Source of the DNA: Sitta carolinensis
Lineage: Eukaryota; Chordata; Aves; Passeriformes; Sittidae
Reading direction: 5' to 3'
DNA length: 64,000 nt
Assembly (NCBI GenBank): GCA_032173965.1
Contig: CM063288.1
Coordinates: forward strand, 13,000,501-13,064,500
In this document: piece by piece, positions 25,690 to 38,052 of the stretch
Layout: each line of letters begins with the position of its first letter
How positions within the stretch are numbered: the stretch's first letter is position 1
Translations under genes and position numbers: made by a program
The notes under the pieces: model-generated
Told to the model about the DNA's origin: nothing
What the model saw: only the letters and a program-made list of their open reading frames with translations
The model's database searches: none

Positions 25690-26400
25690 ACAAGTAAGTT
25701 TTGAGCTATTGGTTCTTGATTCAGATTTCATTTCCCATGAGCGCTAAACTGGCATATCCCTATTTGTTGTAACAGATATTTTCCATGTTTGCCTCTGTGT
25801 GTAAGGGGCCAATCCATCCTTTGTGATTTTTACGGCTGCCATATATTAATGTGTGCTGTATATAGCTTGTCATTTTCTTTATCCTTTGCTCTCTGGGTTT
25901 ATGAGTTACATCTCTGCATAAAATGTCATCATATAACATTGTGCTTTTAAAAGCCTGTTACTTATTAAGAGTGTGAGTTTACGCTGCTGGAGACATTTTA
26001 TTTTCCCACTAGGAAAATGAAAATGTCATTGAGGTCTAACCAGACCCCTGAGCTTTTCAGGCAGAAGAAAATTGTTTTTAGGATTCCCTGCAGGACGCGG
26101 TAGCCTTTGTGCACATACTGTATGTCTGAAATACAATTTTCCCCTCATTTATCTCCCTCCTCTCTTCCTAAAGAAGCAATGACACGATATTGCACCTTAA
26201 GGTTCCTCGTTCCTCTGCAGTACTTTGCTTGTTGCAAGTTGTGACACTGGAGCTGTGTAATTATCCTGGCAGTAGTCACCTCTACATTTTTAGCTGTTGC
26301 TCTAAGAGCTAACTTGCAACCTGAGGCACAGCTCTGAGCAAGAGATCATGCATAAAATGTCCCCATTTCCTGTCCTTCTCTTAGAGTAACTCAGAGGCAG
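25690..26400. promoter_or_regulatory. candidate conserved non-coding block
   Basis: Unique sequence with no repeat character. It has dense homeodomain-like (TATTAATG, TTAATG), CATTTCCCATGAG and GATA/TTATCC-type words, and a few CpGs (GAGCGCTAA near 25740, GGACGCGGTAG near 26093). No frame is open. This is an impression of composition, not an alignment result. Confidence 0.25.
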
Positions 26401-29400
26401 TTTAGAAACATGCCAACATTTTCCCACTCTGCCCCGTTTAGATCATATCTGGTTCTGTACAAGCAGCTGTGCTGGGGTGCTGATCCCTTTCAGCACTCTA
26501 CCATTGACTCTCTTCCTTATTCATGCTGTGAATATTTTGAGACTGTCTTCACCCACCTTCCACAAGGATATCCTTCAAGTCTCTGCTCTTAGGACAACTC
26601 ACTTCAAGTTCTGTACTCCTCTGACAGGAAGGAAGCGTTTGACACTTCACTGCTGAGCTTTGGTCATATTTTTGTGCTCTGGAGGCAGAAAATGGCCAGA
26701 GAGGAAACTGTCCCATCCACTAGATGGTATTCTGAACTTGAATACTACCCTTGCTCCAGCTAAAATAAAAAATGCATGAGGTTTTCAAAAGTCACCTGTG
26801 CTGCTGTAAAGTTTGAAAATGCACAGTTCTTCTTTGGAACCTTCTCTGTTGTGGGTTAGAAGACCTGACTTGGAGAGGGAAGTCCGTGAATTATTTTTCT
26901 TTGCCTGATGCTGTCCCTGAGACAAGATGCTCATTGCAGTTATCTCTTGGCAACATAAGGATGCTTGGATTGTCAGCCAAAGAGGAAGAAGTGTGGTTGT
27001 GGTCCTGCCCAATCACCTAGCAGCATTTAAAGCTTTTTCAAAAACACTGAAGAGGCTTAAGCCAGAATTGCTGTATCTGCATTGAGGCTTCCTGTTCTTC
27101 ACGGCAGAAAATGAAGTGGAGCCAGTGGACACTGTAAGTCAAATGGTCCCCTCTACAACTGAGTGGCTCCTCTGAGAACCTCTACCACAAAAGCTGACGT
27201 TTCACTTTTTCTTTTAACGTCTATATCATGGGAATGGTGAAATGACTCACAGGCATCTTTCTTCAACACTGCTGAGAACCTATCTCATAATGGGTATTAA
27301 TTTCAAAAGTAAAAGATGATGAAGACCACCAGAGTTGGAGCTAGTAGAAGTTGTGGAATGAACTTTTCTTTAAAATTTAAAAATGCACTTTTATAGTCAA
27401 TTTTCCACAGAAAAGCTTGGTTCTGCTTTGTATTTCTTGATTTAATTCAATGAATTATCTCTACAAGAATTATATTTTCTGGTTTCTTTTTTGTGTGGGT
27501 GTACAGAAAGATTAAAAATGGTTTAAGAAATTCTTCCTGCTGACATTTCCTACAGATATTCATGCTATTTTTGAGTAATTCTCATCTGTGTATTTTGTAC
27601 ATTGCATATATATTTATCAGCAATCATATTTTTAAACTAAGTTTTTTTTTCCTTAAGACTGAAGTGAGCCTAAATTGAAGTTTAAATTCAAGTTATTAAT
27701 CTCATCCACCAGAGCAGTTAATGAAATGTTTTCTAGCAGAAGTAAAAAAGCAAGAATTTATTGAGTCATCCTTGCTTTCCAGGTGTCTTGCCAAACCTGA
27801 GGCAAGTTTCCTGAGCATCTCCTGGAAATCCAAGAATGCAGAGCTTGCTCCAACAATCCATCTTGGAGCAAGCAGTTAGGCATAGGTTTATGAGTTATTG
27901 CACATGAATTTAGGATTTAGGAAGCCCTGGAAACCTGGATCAAACAAGAACTGCAAACCAATTTCTTATCCTCCAAAAAAATATTAATTCCACTGAGCAT
28001 CTGAAACTCTTGCAGTGTATATATGCTTTTTTTTCCTGAATAAGCATTTTCAACTTTGTTCATATTTCTTCAAAATTAAGTTGAATAATAATTATAGTAA
28101 GAATAACAAAACCCTCAGAAGCTTTTTTCCTCTTTGGCTTGCTCTACTGGGATTAATTCAGAGTTACACTATGTCATACATCATTTGACTGCATTGCAAA
28201 ATTGGAGGAACAAAATGAAGATTCAAGACTTTTCTTTCCTTCTAATTCATTAGCAGACACAATGAACATTAATAAGTACCAAATAATTCTCTATTTTCAA
28301 CTTCTTCCAGACTGAAACAAAGTCAGACTTTAGTGGACACAGCCAATTGTTTCTGAAACAGAATAGGTAAGTTGATTTGTGAGAGCAATGAACAGTATAG
28401 TAGTTTATATTTCCCAAAGATGAAATTTGTTTAAGAACATCTAATGTCTCCACCACTTTTCAAGTTTGCAACCTGAAGACACAGAGTTATCTAAGATCAC
28501 AAATATTTTATTTCATCTGTGTTTAACATAATATTTAGAAAGAAGAAGGATTGTTTTGTATTTCTCTTTTGAGGGCATCTGTGTATTGTAGTTTAAGTAT
28601 GATTTTCCATAAGGACTTTATGCAGCCTCACAATATAGTGTTGCTCCATTGGTTGTTTTCCTTTATTCTTCATGTGGATTCAGGTGAATCTGAATCATCA
28701 GGAGCATTCTGCAGATGTCCACATGATACAAAAGGTAGTTCCAACCTGCAGTGACAGGGTTTCTTAGGGATTTAGATAAACAGTTTAGGCTTTCAACATC
28801 AGGGAGCAAATAGATCAGAATACATTAACCTAAACCACAATGAAAACATCATTGCTTCATGAGCTATGTGGAAATCAAAACCTTCAAAACCTACTGCAGC
28901 TGAAGACAATATTCCCAGAGACAAACATAAAGAGATAAATAATAGAGCTTAAGTGAAATTTTTAGAATTTCTACTTTCTGAATGAAAGTAGAATTCATAA
29001 CACTAATCAAGAGTTTTCTGGAAGCTTTCTTTAAGCAGCGATCCCAGCTTTCAACAATGCTGAACAAATGATGCAGAGAGATGGTGTTGGATTGTGCCCT
29101 TGCTGTTGGCATCAATTGAAGATTTAAAAATTCTTAAGGGGGACCAATAAAAAAGAATTTACTCTGGCAGTTTGTCACCTACAAATGACAAGTTAAAGAC
29201 CCATACAAAAACTAATTAAAATATCATATTAAAGCTTTTTTTTCTTTTTAATATCAAATTAAATGCAAAGAGCATATGTAGTCAACAACAAGACTTTAAA
29301 GCAATGTTTGGAACGTGGAAGATGAACTGTGTGCAGCTGAAGGAACATCTTGAAGCAGAAATCCATTCCAGGCAGAGAAAAATAAGCTCATTTAAATCAC

Positions 29401-29559
29401 ACATAAATTTATGGGATTGTACAAAGAAATTGTTCTAAACTATCTGGCAAAACAACTAAAGCAACAAATAGTTTGGCTTCTGCAGATAGCTGAAGGTTTC
29501 TTGGAACTATAAAGTAAATGTCTTGCCCAATGTGATACAAGAGGAAGAGACAGGAAGAT

Positions 29560-29579
29560 AAAAAAAAAAAAAAAAAAAA
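29560..29579. repeat. A20 homopolymer
   Basis: Twenty A preceded by GGAAGAT. No polyadenylation signal or source gene is seen within the upstream 50 bp. Confidence 0.85.
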
Positions 29580-29655
29580 CTAGCAAGAAACTCATGAAAA
29601 TTTAGAGAACAACTCTGAGCTTTACAGATTGGAAGTAAAACACCAAGATTCTAGG

Positions 29656-29690
29656 GAATATGACACAAAAATTTGACATATGTCATATTC
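29656..29690. repeat. 10-bp perfect inverted repeat with nested palindrome
   Basis: GAATATGACA (29656-29665) and TGTCATATTC (29681-29690) are exact reverse complements separated by 15 nt. Overlapping the right arm, TGACATATGTCA (29674-29685) is itself a perfect 12-bp palindrome, so the right arm can pair in two ways. Confidence 0.75.
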
Positions 29691-32600
29691 AGGAAGTAAA
29701 TCTGATACTAATTAAAAATTATCCTCTTAATTTAGTTACTGTGTTGAGGTTTTCATCCTGTCTTGAATCAGGCATATTTTTTTAGTAAGGAGCTGGCAGA
29801 GCTAAGCGAGTTTTACCCCTTTTCTAGTCTTATAAGTTCCAACTGGTGTCCAATGTTCTCCATACTGAGGCCTAGAGCAGCATCCACATAGTTCTAATGT
29901 CCTTGTCCTTGCCTGTTAGGACCATGGCTGATTTTACTCCTGCAAATGCTGTAAAAATGTGAAAATTTTAAATGGAAAAATTATCTTTTACTTTCTTATT
30001 AATTTTGTATCCCAAATCAAATATTAGGAAGATGAAAAATGAGTGGTGTTTCAGTGACCCATAACCTCAGAAAGGAGACTCATCTGAGGATGTAAAAGAA
30101 CACTTTAATGTGGTTCAAAGAGGGTAAAGAAGAGGAAATTATCTACTTGAACTGGCAGAGCAATTAAAGGCTTTAATAAGGGAAGATAAAGATAACAGGT
30201 AAATAGTTCTGTGGCGGGTCAAGTAGACACACAGAAAGGGGATGTTTTTTAGCATATTGGGGGAAAAATATTAAAACTTGAAAAAGACATACCTGTAGTT
30301 AATAAATTAGTTATTATTAATACATTAAAGGAGAAGTGTTCAATAAATATTTAGTTTAATATCTGGGAAGAAGAGCAAGGTACTTCTAGCAAGTGAAAAT
30401 AATAAAACAACTCCCAGTCCACTAGCAATTAAGAACTTTAAAATAAAGCAAATTTTCTCTACAAGAAATATATATTTTCAAAGATAAAGCTCAGATGAAT
30501 TCCCTTGGGAGTTCTGGAGGTTTTTGTTGAAAATATCCTTATCTAGTCATTTACTTTGATCCCTGAAGAAAATCCCAAAGCCTGTGATGGAATGAGTAAC
30601 CGATGTGAGTAACTGTGGATTGTTAGTCTACAGGCAATACTAAGTAAAGTAATGGAAAACTGATGTAGTATTCAATTAAAAATTAATTAAGGCCAAGAAA
30701 TATAATCAATAGCAATGTTATTTTATGGAAAATGAATATAAAACTATTTATTTTCTCTGATAACTGTACAAGTTTGAGGAGTAATCGAAGTGAACTACTC
30801 TTTAACTTTCCTGAAACATTTGATTAAGTGCTGCAAAATAGCCTGGAAAAAAATAGTAGAACTATATCATGTTAAAAGGGCAGATATTGAATTAATTAAG
30901 AATTGGCTGATTGAATTGTCTCTCTGTTGGAAGTAACAGTTCACCTGATGCTATTCTGTAATTTTGTCAGTAAGTTGCATGTAATATTATTGCTACTAAA
31001 ACTGGGAGCTGAGGTGAAGGGTGGTAGATGGATGGAAAAGACGGACTAGATTAAAATACATTTTAAAAAATCAGAGTTTCACACCTTGTTTCCATAGCCA
31101 GAAGCCATTCTACAGAGAGGGTGGAAAGGTAAGCATTTCTGACACAATAATGAGATGCTTCCAATTTATAAGATGGGAAGTGGTTGATATAAGGAGGTTA
31201 TTTTAAAATTTAAATGTCATACAAAAAAACCTGATAAAATAACTGACTATTTCTGCTCATGTTTTTAGCAGATTGTTTCAAAACTGAAGTACATGTAGGA
31301 AATAATAAAATTTTCTAGAGGTAAGATAAAAGGTCAAACGACTTTGTGGACCTAGAGTTAGTATCACGTTCAGAGTACAGCCTTTCTACAAAGGATGCCC
31401 AGCATCAATGGGAATGAGTGCATACAGAGGCAGGAGGGTAATTGAAAGGTGTAAAGCAAAATGGACCTTGGGTACTGTGATTGGATATGGAAACTTATTT
31501 TTCTTAACCCTGTAAAAATCTGAAGCCCAGGCTTCTGCTATTTCTCTAGGTTCTTCCCCACAGACAATGGGAAGACATCAACACCTTTTGAAGATGATTT
31601 GTGCATCTGTCTGATGTTTTAAGTTAGTCTTACATTATGTTCTTTCTATGCTTCAAGCTCTGTGGATCACGGAGAGCCTGGGTAACTAGATGTTTATATT
31701 TTAGGAGGCAAAATTACATAGAAAGAATTTCACCATAGTTCTTTTAAGTAGGAGAAAGCAGAAGCCTAAAGCCTATCATATGTGCTGGATTTATGACAAA
31801 ACTGGCTGAGGAATAATCTGTATTTATTCTGCATGCAGTTGTAGCCCTGTCTGAGAGCCTAAAGGAAAAGATCCCTTTGCAGAGGATGCACAGCTTTTGG
31901 ATAGGTTAGTGTCAGATGATTCTGTGTTTGAGGGACGGGAACTTGCTGTGAGCATCCATGGAGCCAAATATGAAAAAATACACCTTTCTCATTCACACTC
32001 TTCAAACCCTGCATATCCAGGCAAATCTTTGCAGAATTCTCCACCATGTCAGAAATTAAACTATGATGCTATAAAATGCCTTCACCAGCTGTGAGAGAAT
32101 AAGTCATACTGAAGTTTACTTCCCCAATATGTGTCTGTTGGTTACTTTTGTACAGTAGCAATACACTTAAATTATGCCAGTTTATTTTAATTACTCCAGC
32201 TTATTATTCAGACCACTCTCTGAAGGAAGGCAATTATCTGCAGATACAAATGCAATATTGTAGTAGATGAACCGTCTGTTATTAAAACAATAAGAACAGT
32301 ATTAATCATATTATGAGATATTACAATTTCTGCATTCTTGGATCAAGAGGAGAGGCAAAATTAAATTTATTTCTGTATAAATATGTCATCTTTATTCAGT
32401 AAGTAGATAGAAAATCTCATATTTATAAAATCATCATGGATTGAAATGCATTTTTTTTTTCTAAAATGCAAATATTTGTCTTAACACCAATCAGAAATTG
32501 TTAGAAGGCACCTTTCCTGATAAGTATAAGAGCAACTTCATTGGATCTACCTCAGCATCTCTTGCTCTGTTGTATGTACCTTCTTTTCCAACAAAAGGAA

Positions 32601-34807
32601 TACATGTGCTTGGTTATGAGGGATTTTTCTATATCTATTTAATAAAACAATGTGATCCACTGTTATTTATGAATTTATTCTGTTGAGAGCGGAACAAATC
32701 CTCCCTTTGCAGAAAGAGAAACAGTAGAGATGAAAAGAAAGCCAAACCAAGCTTTTGAGTGTTCCCTGAGTGCTTCAGATCTGTATACTCCAAGAATATT
32801 TACTGATGACTTAGTAAGCTGGAGAGAATTCCTAGAAAAGAGGGAGAGAAAATTAAAACTTGAGATCTCACCATTTCATATGTCCAAATGTGCCAATTAT
32901 GCATTAAAAATTTATATCACAAATTATTACTTCTTATGAATCAAATTAATACTGGACACCTCAGGCAATAAAACATATAAATTGTTATCCTATCTTTCTT
33001 CAGACTTGTAGGAAATCCTGTCTAGATATCAAGGGGTCTTATATTACCTCCTGATAAGTGTACCTTATACATAATGTGGTACAGAAATAAACATAAAATT
33101 AGATACAGAAGTCTAGAAGCAAAAAAGAATAATTTCTCTGTTATTACACTTGAACACTTCACCCACCTTAAGTCATGTTAGTGACATGGAAAAGCTTAGA
33201 AGACTGTTCCAGGAGTCCTTTTAAAAAATATACCTATCTGTTTATAATTATTTTAAATAATTAAAAATTACAGCCTAGAACTATTTGGGAATATTGTTTT
33301 CAAATGTATCTTGTATAATACATTACTTTGCACCTTGAGAATCTGATGCAGCATGGTAAATTTGGGTTGTGCATATATTTGTGTTAGTAAAATGTAGAAT
33401 AAAAAGCATATTCTCCCATCAGGAGGCTTTTTTTTTCTCAAATACTTGCCAAAGTAAATGGAGGAGCAATTTAGATGAAAAACCTACATGTCAGAGTGTT
33501 TGAAAGGATAAATAAACTGTCCAAAACCAATTTAATATCTTAGTCCCTAGACTACTGTGAAGATCTCCAATGCCTTTTCTTCTAAAGCCTTTACAGAACG
33601 AGGCAATGGATGGCAGGGGAGTGCTGGTGGCAGGAGCAGTGGTGGGAATGGTTTACTGCTGCTCTCTGCTGGTGTGGGACTCTTGGTCCATCCTGGGCAT
33701 TGTGCTAGCACATGAGAGGTCACAATTTGCAGAATCAAGGAGAGGATTAAAGGAACTGTCAAACACGATGTCCCATGTGGTAAGAATAATTACCGTTTCT
33801 GGTATTTAAGATCATTAATGATGTTTTTTGTTCTCATTACCATGGGTTCATGGCCCTGATATAACAGATAATGTCTATTTATCTTTGCTTTCCGTTATTT
33901 TTTTTTTCTTTTTTTGGTGACTTTAGTGCTGTTGAAAGTAAAGTAACATTTTATTCCTTTTGTTAATGTGCTCAGGTAATTAGAGGGTTACATTAGACTA
34001 CTGTGAGTTCCTGTAGCTTTATGTTGTTATGATCAACCTTAGCAAAATGAAAATTGTGCCAGCAGGTGAAACAACACCTAAAAGAAGGCACTGAAAAGGA
34101 GAGAGAAAGTAATTTAACTGACTAATTAAGAACCCAATCTGTGTCTGATGGGACAATACTTACCTCAGAAGCACTCAGCCTTTCTGTTTGTCCAGTTAAG
34201 AGTACATTATAACATATTCAGCATAGAATTATATACTCCAGGGAATTTATTCAGCTGAAGTACCCACATTTCTTATATCTTCGAGGAACATGGCCCTCAT
34301 TATACGCCTTGAGTACAAAATTATCTTGGAACAGCTACACACCTTAGTGCATTTTATGATCTCCTTAAAATCTTATATTTACTCTTTTCTTCTAAAGCCT
34401 CAGGAAGACAAAAAGCTAGAAACAGAATGATTAAGGTATCTTGTTACAAACCTAGGGATTTGAGTTTCAGCCCACAAGAACTTATGTGAAGAGCTTCCTC
34501 CAGCTGGCAATGTTTTAAATGAGAATTTGATCTCCTTTCTCAGGGAAATGGTTAACATTGGGTCTAATGGGGTGATCTGACCTCTTGCAAGGGTCAACCC
34601 ACAAAAGAAATTGTCTTGCTTCTACCATAATAACTCAGAAAACTACTTGAGCTTCCAAGAGACTTTTAGCCTGGTATTATTCAGAGCAAAATCATCAATA
34701 AATGTATAATCCAAATTTAACTGATCCCATCCACGGCTGTTAAAAGATGATGAAGGTGCTTTCTAATGTATTGAAGGGAGGGGGGGGTTAATCAAACTCT
34801 TGCTCTA

Positions 34808-34812
<5 letters not shown>

Positions 34813-34840
<28 letters not shown>
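34813..34840. repeat. T28 homopolymer
   Basis: Twenty-eight T following CTATTCTC, preceded about 35 bp upstream by a G-run (34772-34788 region). No repeat family is attached to it. Confidence 0.9.
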
Positions 34841-37589
34841 GAGTGAGCTGCACTTGTATCCAAAATTTTTTCTATATGTAGTATCCTTCACAGACATAAT
34901 TTTCTAACAACTAACAACTCAGAAGATCCTATTTCCATAGTTTAAATTAGTGTGTGCTTCAATGTTTTTCTGGGCAATGATATGGAGTGTTCTGTCAGAC
35001 ATTAAACAAATAAAATTATCACATGCCACTGTACCAGGAAAAAATCCAGTAATTTCCATCATTCAGCTTTTCTCTATGGGTAAAACCATACAACCTTAAA
35101 ACATAAGAACAGAAGAATTTTCTCAGACAAAAGACCCATCTGTGACTGCTACAAGTGAAACAAATGAAGAAATACAGTACTAGAGCAAACATTTCTCAGA
35201 ATATACTCTGCTCCCCAAGAGTGTTCATCTTAGCTGAGTTTGAGATTCCTCAATAGATTTCAGATCCACGAAGGTGGATGTATTTAACAGAACAGACTTC
35301 TGCATATTGCTACCAGAGGGATTTCTCCTTTGCACCCAGTGTCAGTGGTTTTTTGGGTTTTTTTTCCTCAGTGCAAAAGCATCAAACTAGCAGATGAACA
35401 CTATCACAAGTTCTCAGGCAAGTCATTATTTCCTGGCAAGGAGGGCAAAACGCAACACGTGTAAAACTGTACTCTTGTTTTTACTCTGCATTTGGAATTC
35501 TTTTCTGTTTTGTGTTATTCTCAAAGGTAGTTTTCATTTCCTCCAGCTGTAAATCTATCATGAATTGCATTTAAATGAATACAATTAATTTAAATAATTA
35601 ATTATTCTGTGCTCATTTGAAAACTGGAAAACAGCTATTCGCAGCAGAGTTGTACAAATTCCACACTTGTACCACACTAACTACAGAGGCTTCATGGAGT
35701 TATTCCAAATGTACAACAGGTGGGCAGAGAAAGAATTCAATGTCCCACAATTATTTTTATACCACTTGGATTTACTAGCTGCTAAACAGAGATATCTGAT
35801 ACATATTTACTTTCTACTCTTCATGTGCTATTCTTACCAGCAAATTTACAGTCAGTCACAATAGGATTTTTGTTGTTAAACTAGCTGCCAATTGTGATTT
35901 ATGAAAGTGAAGTTGTTCCCATGTAATGGTAGAAAATTAAATCGTTCCAGTTTTGTTCAGTGTTTTTAATCTTTTTAAGGAACTCTCATTCTTGTTTTTT
36001 CCTTGCCTTCTGTAAATACTGGGTTTGTGTTGCATGCTGGTTGACAATGAGTGAGCGAGTGGCTGTGTGGGGCTGGGCAGCTGGCTGGGATTCAACCATG
36101 ATGTCTTTTGCACTTTGCAATTGACTCCTTTCAATTGTTGTAGGATCTTGTATGCTTTTGTTCTATTTCTAAATCTACCCATGCTTTATAGCTATTTTGT
36201 CTTTGCAGTAGGAGCAATGAATTAGTGGAATTTCTGTGTGATTGACATGGAGGCTATATGTCCATCAGATACCAGGAGGAATTATCAATTGTCATGATAA
36301 CCCAATCAAGGTGATCCATCTCCCAGAGAGATGTGCTGTACCTGTTGACTCTGATGGAGGACTAAAAGTAAGCACTGACAGTTCTATGATTTAACCTCTT
36401 TTTAAAAATTACATTGAGGGACTCATTTTGTATTTTCTTGCATATCTTCTGGTTGTTTACTCAGTATATCTCTGACATCTGAAAGTAGTATCATTCCAGG
36501 ATCAGTCTCAGGTTCAATTCATGCCAAACTGTAGATCCAAGCCAGAATTTTTACTTCTGCTGATAGCTGTGGCCAAGGCTGGATGTTTTCCTGAGTCAGG
36601 AGTCAGAGCCTTACTGGCACATCCTTTTTCAGATTGTCCTGTTTATTTGTTGTCTTGTCACTTTTTATTTTTATTTGTATTTCACTTTATCATGTCTATA
36701 TCGATATTTTCTTTCTGGGATTTTCCATCCACTGAGTATTTATGTATAAATGTGCTTTCCCACATCTCATTAACTTCATTTGGTCAAGGTGAAGCCTGTG
36801 TTGATCCCTGCTCATTTTTCTAACCTTTCTTTCCCACTGTATCATTTCCCCTTTCTAAATGGTGTTTGCAAAAATCTCAATTCAGTTTGATCCACAGACT
36901 TCAATTAATGTCCTATTTGGGTCTTCTTCAAGACCATTAATAATGCTGTTAAGTAAAATCAGGCCTAAGACCAGTGTCTCTCCTCCTATTGAATAGAGTG
37001 TCTCACCTTAATGCATGATTATTTAGTCTTACCTCCTGTTTATGATCCTTTAGCCAGTTCTCAGTCAACATGACATCGTTCCTTTTTGAGCCGTGGTATG
37101 AATGGTTGTGATTCGAATTTTAAACAATTCCTGGAAGGAAATAAAACAAAAGCTAATAAAAATATACATAAACATTGTTACTGCTTGTTTTATTGCAGGC
37201 TTGTGTAAGTCTTATGAAAGAAGTTTATTATCAGTTTTTCTAAGTAGTCTTCTGTATTGAGGTCCTGTCTCCAGAGCAGTTGCACTGGATTCATGACCTT
37301 GCTAATGCAAGCAGCGGTGAAGCTGGTACAAATAAACAGAATTGCTCCTGGCAAATGTAAAGCAAACCTGAGTCAAGAGCCAAAAGCACAGCTGGTATTA
37401 TTTGTTATAGATCTACTGAAATTAATAATTTCAAATCATTATTTTTACATTGGGAAAATTAAGCATTGGAATGACCCAGTATGGCATTTGGAAGATTTTT
37501 ATTTGTGTATTTTTTCATCAGGGTGAGGTATGTTATTTGCATATATTTTCTTAACGTGTCGCTCAGCCAAAAACTTTGGGTCTAGTGGA
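34841..37589. other. unique non-coding DNA
   Basis: No repeat is recognised. The segment 36209-36367 is bounded by a good acceptor (pyrimidine tract, TTTGCAG) and a good donor (AAA|GTAAGC), but all three frames contain stops, so it could only be non-coding or terminal. The frame at 36521-36823 has no recognisable domain. Confidence 0.65.
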
Positions 37590-38052
37590 AATCATAGAAT
37601 CATGGAATACCATGTTGAAAGGGGAACTCAAGGATATTTGATCCAACCTTTCTTTGCAAAATCATGGTCTAGACAAGATGTACCAGCACCCTGTGCAAGT
37701 GAATGGCAAAAGTGTCCAATGACAGGGAAACTATCACTTCTTTGGGGAGACTATTCCAATGGCTGACTGTTCTCATAGTGAAAAATTCTCCTCTTGTGTC
37801 TAACCAGAATCCTCCCAGGTATAATTTCTACCTTCTGCTCCTCACCTTTACCATGTAACTCCTTGTAAAATATTAGTCTACATCTTCTTCCTAGCCACCC
37901 TTTAAGCAGTGGATTATGGTGATATTGTTTTTCCTAAACCTTTTTTCTCAAGACTGAATAAACCCAATTCTCTCATCCTTTTCTCACATGGCAGCTTCCC
38001 CTGGTGATCTTTGTGGCCTTTCCTGCACCTTCTCCAGCCTGTCCAGCCTTAT
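37590..38052 (-). mobile_element. CR1 LINE, 3' end
   Basis: The plus strand starts with ATCATAGAATCATGGAAT, the reverse complement of the CR1 terminal 8-bp repeat (ATTCTATG type). It then follows CR1 landmarks in order: 'gatccaacc', 'ggggagactattccaatg', 'catagtgaaaaattc', 'ctccttgtaaaa', 'gactgaataaaccca', 'tttgtggcctttcctg'. It is a 5'-truncated copy covering about 460 bp of the 3' region, without reverse transcriptase. It is heavily diverged, hence old. The frame 37530-37766 is inside it and spurious. Confidence 0.9.

Larger units (their letters stand above)
26401..34812. other. unique non-coding DNA
   Basis: No dispersed repeat is recognised in more than 8 kb. An A20 run lies at 29560-29579 and an inverted repeat at 29656-29690. 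Two short segments have good splice consensus on both sides (27108-27133 and 31098-31128). From about 30050 to 31500 the plus strand is purine-rich. A palindromic homeodomain-type ATCATTAATGAT lies at 33811-33822. Open frames, including 33570-33809, have no recognisable domain. Confidence 0.65.

Noticed and set aside
36505..36519. B-box-like GGTTCAATTC word suggesting a tRNA or tRNA-derived SINE
   Set aside because: No A-box or cloverleaf can be formed around it.
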